Below, piece by piece: positions 5,485 to 6,567 of a stretch of DNA of 6,567 nucleotides. The number at the start of each line of letters is the position of its first letter. Positions within the stretch are counted from its first letter, which is position 1. The position numbers and the translations under genes were made by a program. The notes under the pieces are model-generated. The model was not told where the DNA came from. It saw nothing but the letters and a program-made list of their open reading frames with translations, and made no database searches. The DNA is from an uncultured Clostridia bacterium (GTDB lineage: Bacteria; Bacillota; Clostridia; Oscillospirales; Ruminococcaceae): contig CANRDG010000101.1 of NCBI GenBank assembly GCA_947629275.1, positions 1-6,567 on the forward strand. Direction: 5' to 3'.

Positions 5485-5546
5485 AAAAACCCCTCGCCGC
5501 CAAAAACGGTCGGCGGCGCACACCTTGCGGTGTGACGGGCTTTTTT
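5485..5546 (+). repeat. 62-bp double-hairpin repeat, copy 2 (candidate terminator of the CmpB-like transcript)
   Basis: Same layout as 379-440: CGCCGCC (5495-5501)/GGCGGCG (5512-5518) with loop AAAAACGGTC, then CACACC/GGTGTG (5519-5534) with loop TTGC, closed by AAAAACCC and GGGCTTTTTT. Compared with copy 1, C5521:G5532 replaces T:A. The only other change (C5490 for T384) lies next to the outer CCC/GGG helix. In sense orientation to the upstream gene and ending in a T-run, it is a good terminator candidate. Confidence 0.8.
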
Positions 5547-5568
5547 CGTTCAATGCCCCACTTTACGC

Positions 5569-5775
5569 AAAACTTTTAATTCTTGTCAAGAAACCAAAAG
5601 TTTTCGATTGACCCTTTTTCAAAAGGGTCATCAGGGTCAAGGGGCGGATGCCCTTTGTCGCCGTCCGCAGACGGCGAAAGCCCCATACGGCAGGCGCTCC
5701 GCAAAGGGTGAATTTCAAAATAGTCCGGTGGACTATTTTGAAAGAGGGAACGCCCTGCAAGAGAGGGCGTTCCCT
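5569..5775 (-). repeat. Modular hairpin-rich intergenic element, copy B (inverted relative to copy A)
   Basis: In minus-strand order: a 12-bp stem AGGGAACGCCCT/AGGGCGTTCCCT (5745-5756/5764-5775), a 14-bp stem with a 3-nt loop (5713-5726/5730-5743), the tract AATTCACCCTTTGCGGAGCGC, a CGCCGTC/GACGGCG hairpin (5659-5676), a GACCCTTTT/AAAAGGGTC hairpin (5610-5629), and a terminal double palindrome. The terminal part has AAAACTTTT/AAAAGTTTT (5569-5577/5596-5604) enclosing TTCTTG/CAAGAA. The first, second, third and last blocks match copy A; the middle hairpins differ in sequence and number. Differences in the 14-bp stem occur as matched pairs. Confidence 0.78.
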
Positions 5776-5800
5776 AGTTGTAGTTCAACGCTCTCTTTCC

Positions 5801-5819
5801 GCGTTCTCTCAGAGAACGC
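5801..5819. repeat. Inverted repeat flanking element copy B
   Basis: GCGTTCTCT (5801-5809) and AGAGAACGC (5811-5819) form a near-perfect palindrome with one central base. It lies 25 bp beyond the 12-bp stem of copy B and shares the GCGTT/AACGC ends of that stem, so it may be a further module of the element. Confidence 0.55.
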
Positions 5820-5900
5820 CGCACTAAGTAAAAGCCCCAACTTCAATATTTTCACTAATTCCCCCTGACCGCCACCACATAATTTTATGCAGTTAGCCGA

Positions 5901-5929
5901 TTGTTCTTTTTGCTCAGATATGTTATCAT
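5901..5929 (+). promoter_or_regulatory. Putative promoter of the lipoprotein gene
   Basis: TTGTTC (5901-5906), a 17-bp spacer, then TATCAT (5924-5929), with TGT at 5921-5923 giving an extended -10. The expected start is near 5936. The -35 is weak, which fits extended -10 promoters. An alternative A/T-rich -10 lies at about 5961-5972 but lacks a clear -35. Confidence 0.5.
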
Positions 5930-5934
5930 TGTAT

Positions 5935-5951
5935 CGTAAATATGATTTACG
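5935..5951. promoter_or_regulatory. Possible operator: inverted repeat at the lipoprotein transcription start
   Basis: CGTAAAT (5935-5941), spacer ATG, ATTTACG (5945-5951): perfect 7-bp arms sitting on the predicted start point. This is a typical place for a repressor site. The regulator cannot be named from the sequence. Confidence 0.4.
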
Positions 5952-5989
5952 CGTTTGCTCTTATATATTATATTTTTGGAGGAATACAC

Positions 5990-6567
5990 ATGAAAAAACT
6001 ACTCGCACTTCTGGCATCGCTCGCATTATGCTGTACTTCGTTTGCAGCGTGCAGCGACAAAGACACAAGCTCAAAGTCATCTGAGGCTGACACCTCATCA
6101 GCCGCCGAAAGCTCATCTGTTGCCGACACTTCTTCCGAAGCAGACAGTTCATCAGCGGACACGTCCGCGGACAGTTCTTCGGAAACAGACAGCTCATCGG
6201 AACCCGAAAGCTCCGAATCCCCCGAAAGTTCCGAGCCCGACGACAGCTCCGAAGTTCCTGCCTCTACCACTCCGCTCCAAGAGACCGTCGGCGATAAGGC
6301 AGAGTTTGACTCCGCCCCGTTTGATATGTTTGACAAAATAACCCACGCCCAGCAGTATACCATAGCAGCTGATGAAACCATTGAAGTTGAAGAATTTACG
6401 ATCACTTCATCTTATCTGGAGATCGTTGACGGCGATAACGCCTATGCCGAAGAAACCGACGATTCCATGGGCGAAACAAGCACTTTTGCGCATATGCGCA
6501 AAGACGGCAAGTCTTACGCTATCGACTACGATCTAAAGGTGTATTTTGAAGAACCCGAGCCTGCCAC
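5990..6567 (+). CDS. Putative lipoprotein with long Ser/Asp/Glu-rich linker, partial
   Basis: The gene is open at the window's end; 192 codons are present. Residues 1-20 are a signal peptide (MKK, then a hydrophobic core LLALLASLAL) ending in SFAA before Cys21, a plausible lipobox for signal peptidase II. The mature protein would be anchored on the outer face of the membrane. Residues 22 to about 98 are low complexity, mostly Ser, Asp, Glu and Thr with repeated SSE, DSSS and PESSE units, acting as an acidic flexible spacer; Pro increases toward its end. From about residue 103 the composition becomes normal (FDMFDKITHAQQYTIAADET, then alternating strands), suggesting a beta-rich domain. The ATG at 5990 is supported by TGGAGGA (5977-5983), 6 nt upstream. 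I do not recognise the domain, so the role is unknown: possibly substrate binding or cell-envelope sensing. Confidence 0.88.
   Translation, partial: MKKLLALLASLALCCTSFAACSDKDTSSKSSEADTSSAAESSSVADTSSEADSSSADTSADSSSETDSSSEPESSESPESSEPDDSSEVPASTTPLQETVGDKAEFDSAPFDMFDKITHAQQYTIAADETIEVEEFTITSSYLEIVDGDNAYAEETDDSMGETSTFAHMRKDGKSYAIDYDLKVYFEEPEPA

Larger units (their letters stand above)
5393..5989. other. 597-bp gene-free stretch with a second repeat island
   Basis: It separates the CmpB-like gene from the lipoprotein gene; both are on +. In order it holds the 13-mer GCGCTGTCGCGCA (5423-5435), a bulged hairpin (5449-5481), the 62-bp double hairpin (5485-5546), the modular element in reverse orientation (5569-5775), a GCGTTCTCT/AGAGAACGC hairpin (5801-5819), then an AT-rich promoter region (5880-5989). 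No reading frame in it is a convincing gene; predicted peptides simply translate the repeats. Confidence 0.8.

Noticed and set aside
5608..5868. 86-codon frame containing SPVDYFERGNALQERAFPS
   Set aside because: It translates the hairpins of element copy B; similar peptides arise from copy A. No ribosome site; repeat-derived.
5968..6405. 145-codon minus-strand frame rich in ELS/SAS repeats opposite the lipoprotein
   Set aside because: Its repeats come from the complement of the Ser/Glu/Asp linker codons; the + strand frame has a ribosome site, signal peptide and lipobox.

Overview
The window looks like chromosomal DNA of a fibre-degrading gut or rumen Firmicute, most likely Ruminococcus or a close relative in the Oscillospiraceae. 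This is inferred from the class II xylose isomerase, strong AGGAGG-type ribosome sites, TTG starts, a Ser/Asp/Glu-rich lipoprotein and hairpin-rich intergenic repeats. No database search was possible.

Minus strand, left third: the first 52 codons of xylulokinase (xylB, cut by the window edge) lie downstream of a complete xylose isomerase gene (xylA). Together they convert D-xylose to D-xylulose and then to xylulose 5-phosphate. They are separated by 843 bp without a gene, filled with hairpin-forming repeats. xylA has a consensus promoter (TTGACA, 17 bp, TATAAT) with a palindromic AAACGTTT site just past the expected transcription start. Divergent from it is a 73-residue XRE-type helix-turn-helix gene with its own strong promoter and tandem hairpin terminators.

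Plus strand, centre: an ACT-domain protein (UPF0237 type) is followed by a UPF0210/DUF711 'PFL family' protein. This is a recurrent gene pair of unknown function. A membrane protein of the putative ABC-transporter type IV (CmpB-like, PF06541) family follows only 10 bp after the UPF0210 stop. Both of the last two genes appear to start with TTG.

Plus strand, right end: after about 600 bp without a gene, a putative lipoprotein gene begins. It has a signal peptide and lipobox, a linker of about 75 acidic Ser-rich residues, then the start of a folded domain. It runs off the window.

The most unusual content is in the two gene-free stretches (159-1001 and 5393-5989). Both carry the same two repeat families. 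One is a 62-bp double hairpin (379-440 and 5485-5546, 59/62 identical). The other is a longer modular hairpin element (about 681-955 on + and about 5569-5775 on -). In both families the differences between copies fall largely at paired positions and keep the pairing, so the folded structure seems to be under selection. These look like dispersed, structured, mosaic intergenic elements that may act as bidirectional terminators.
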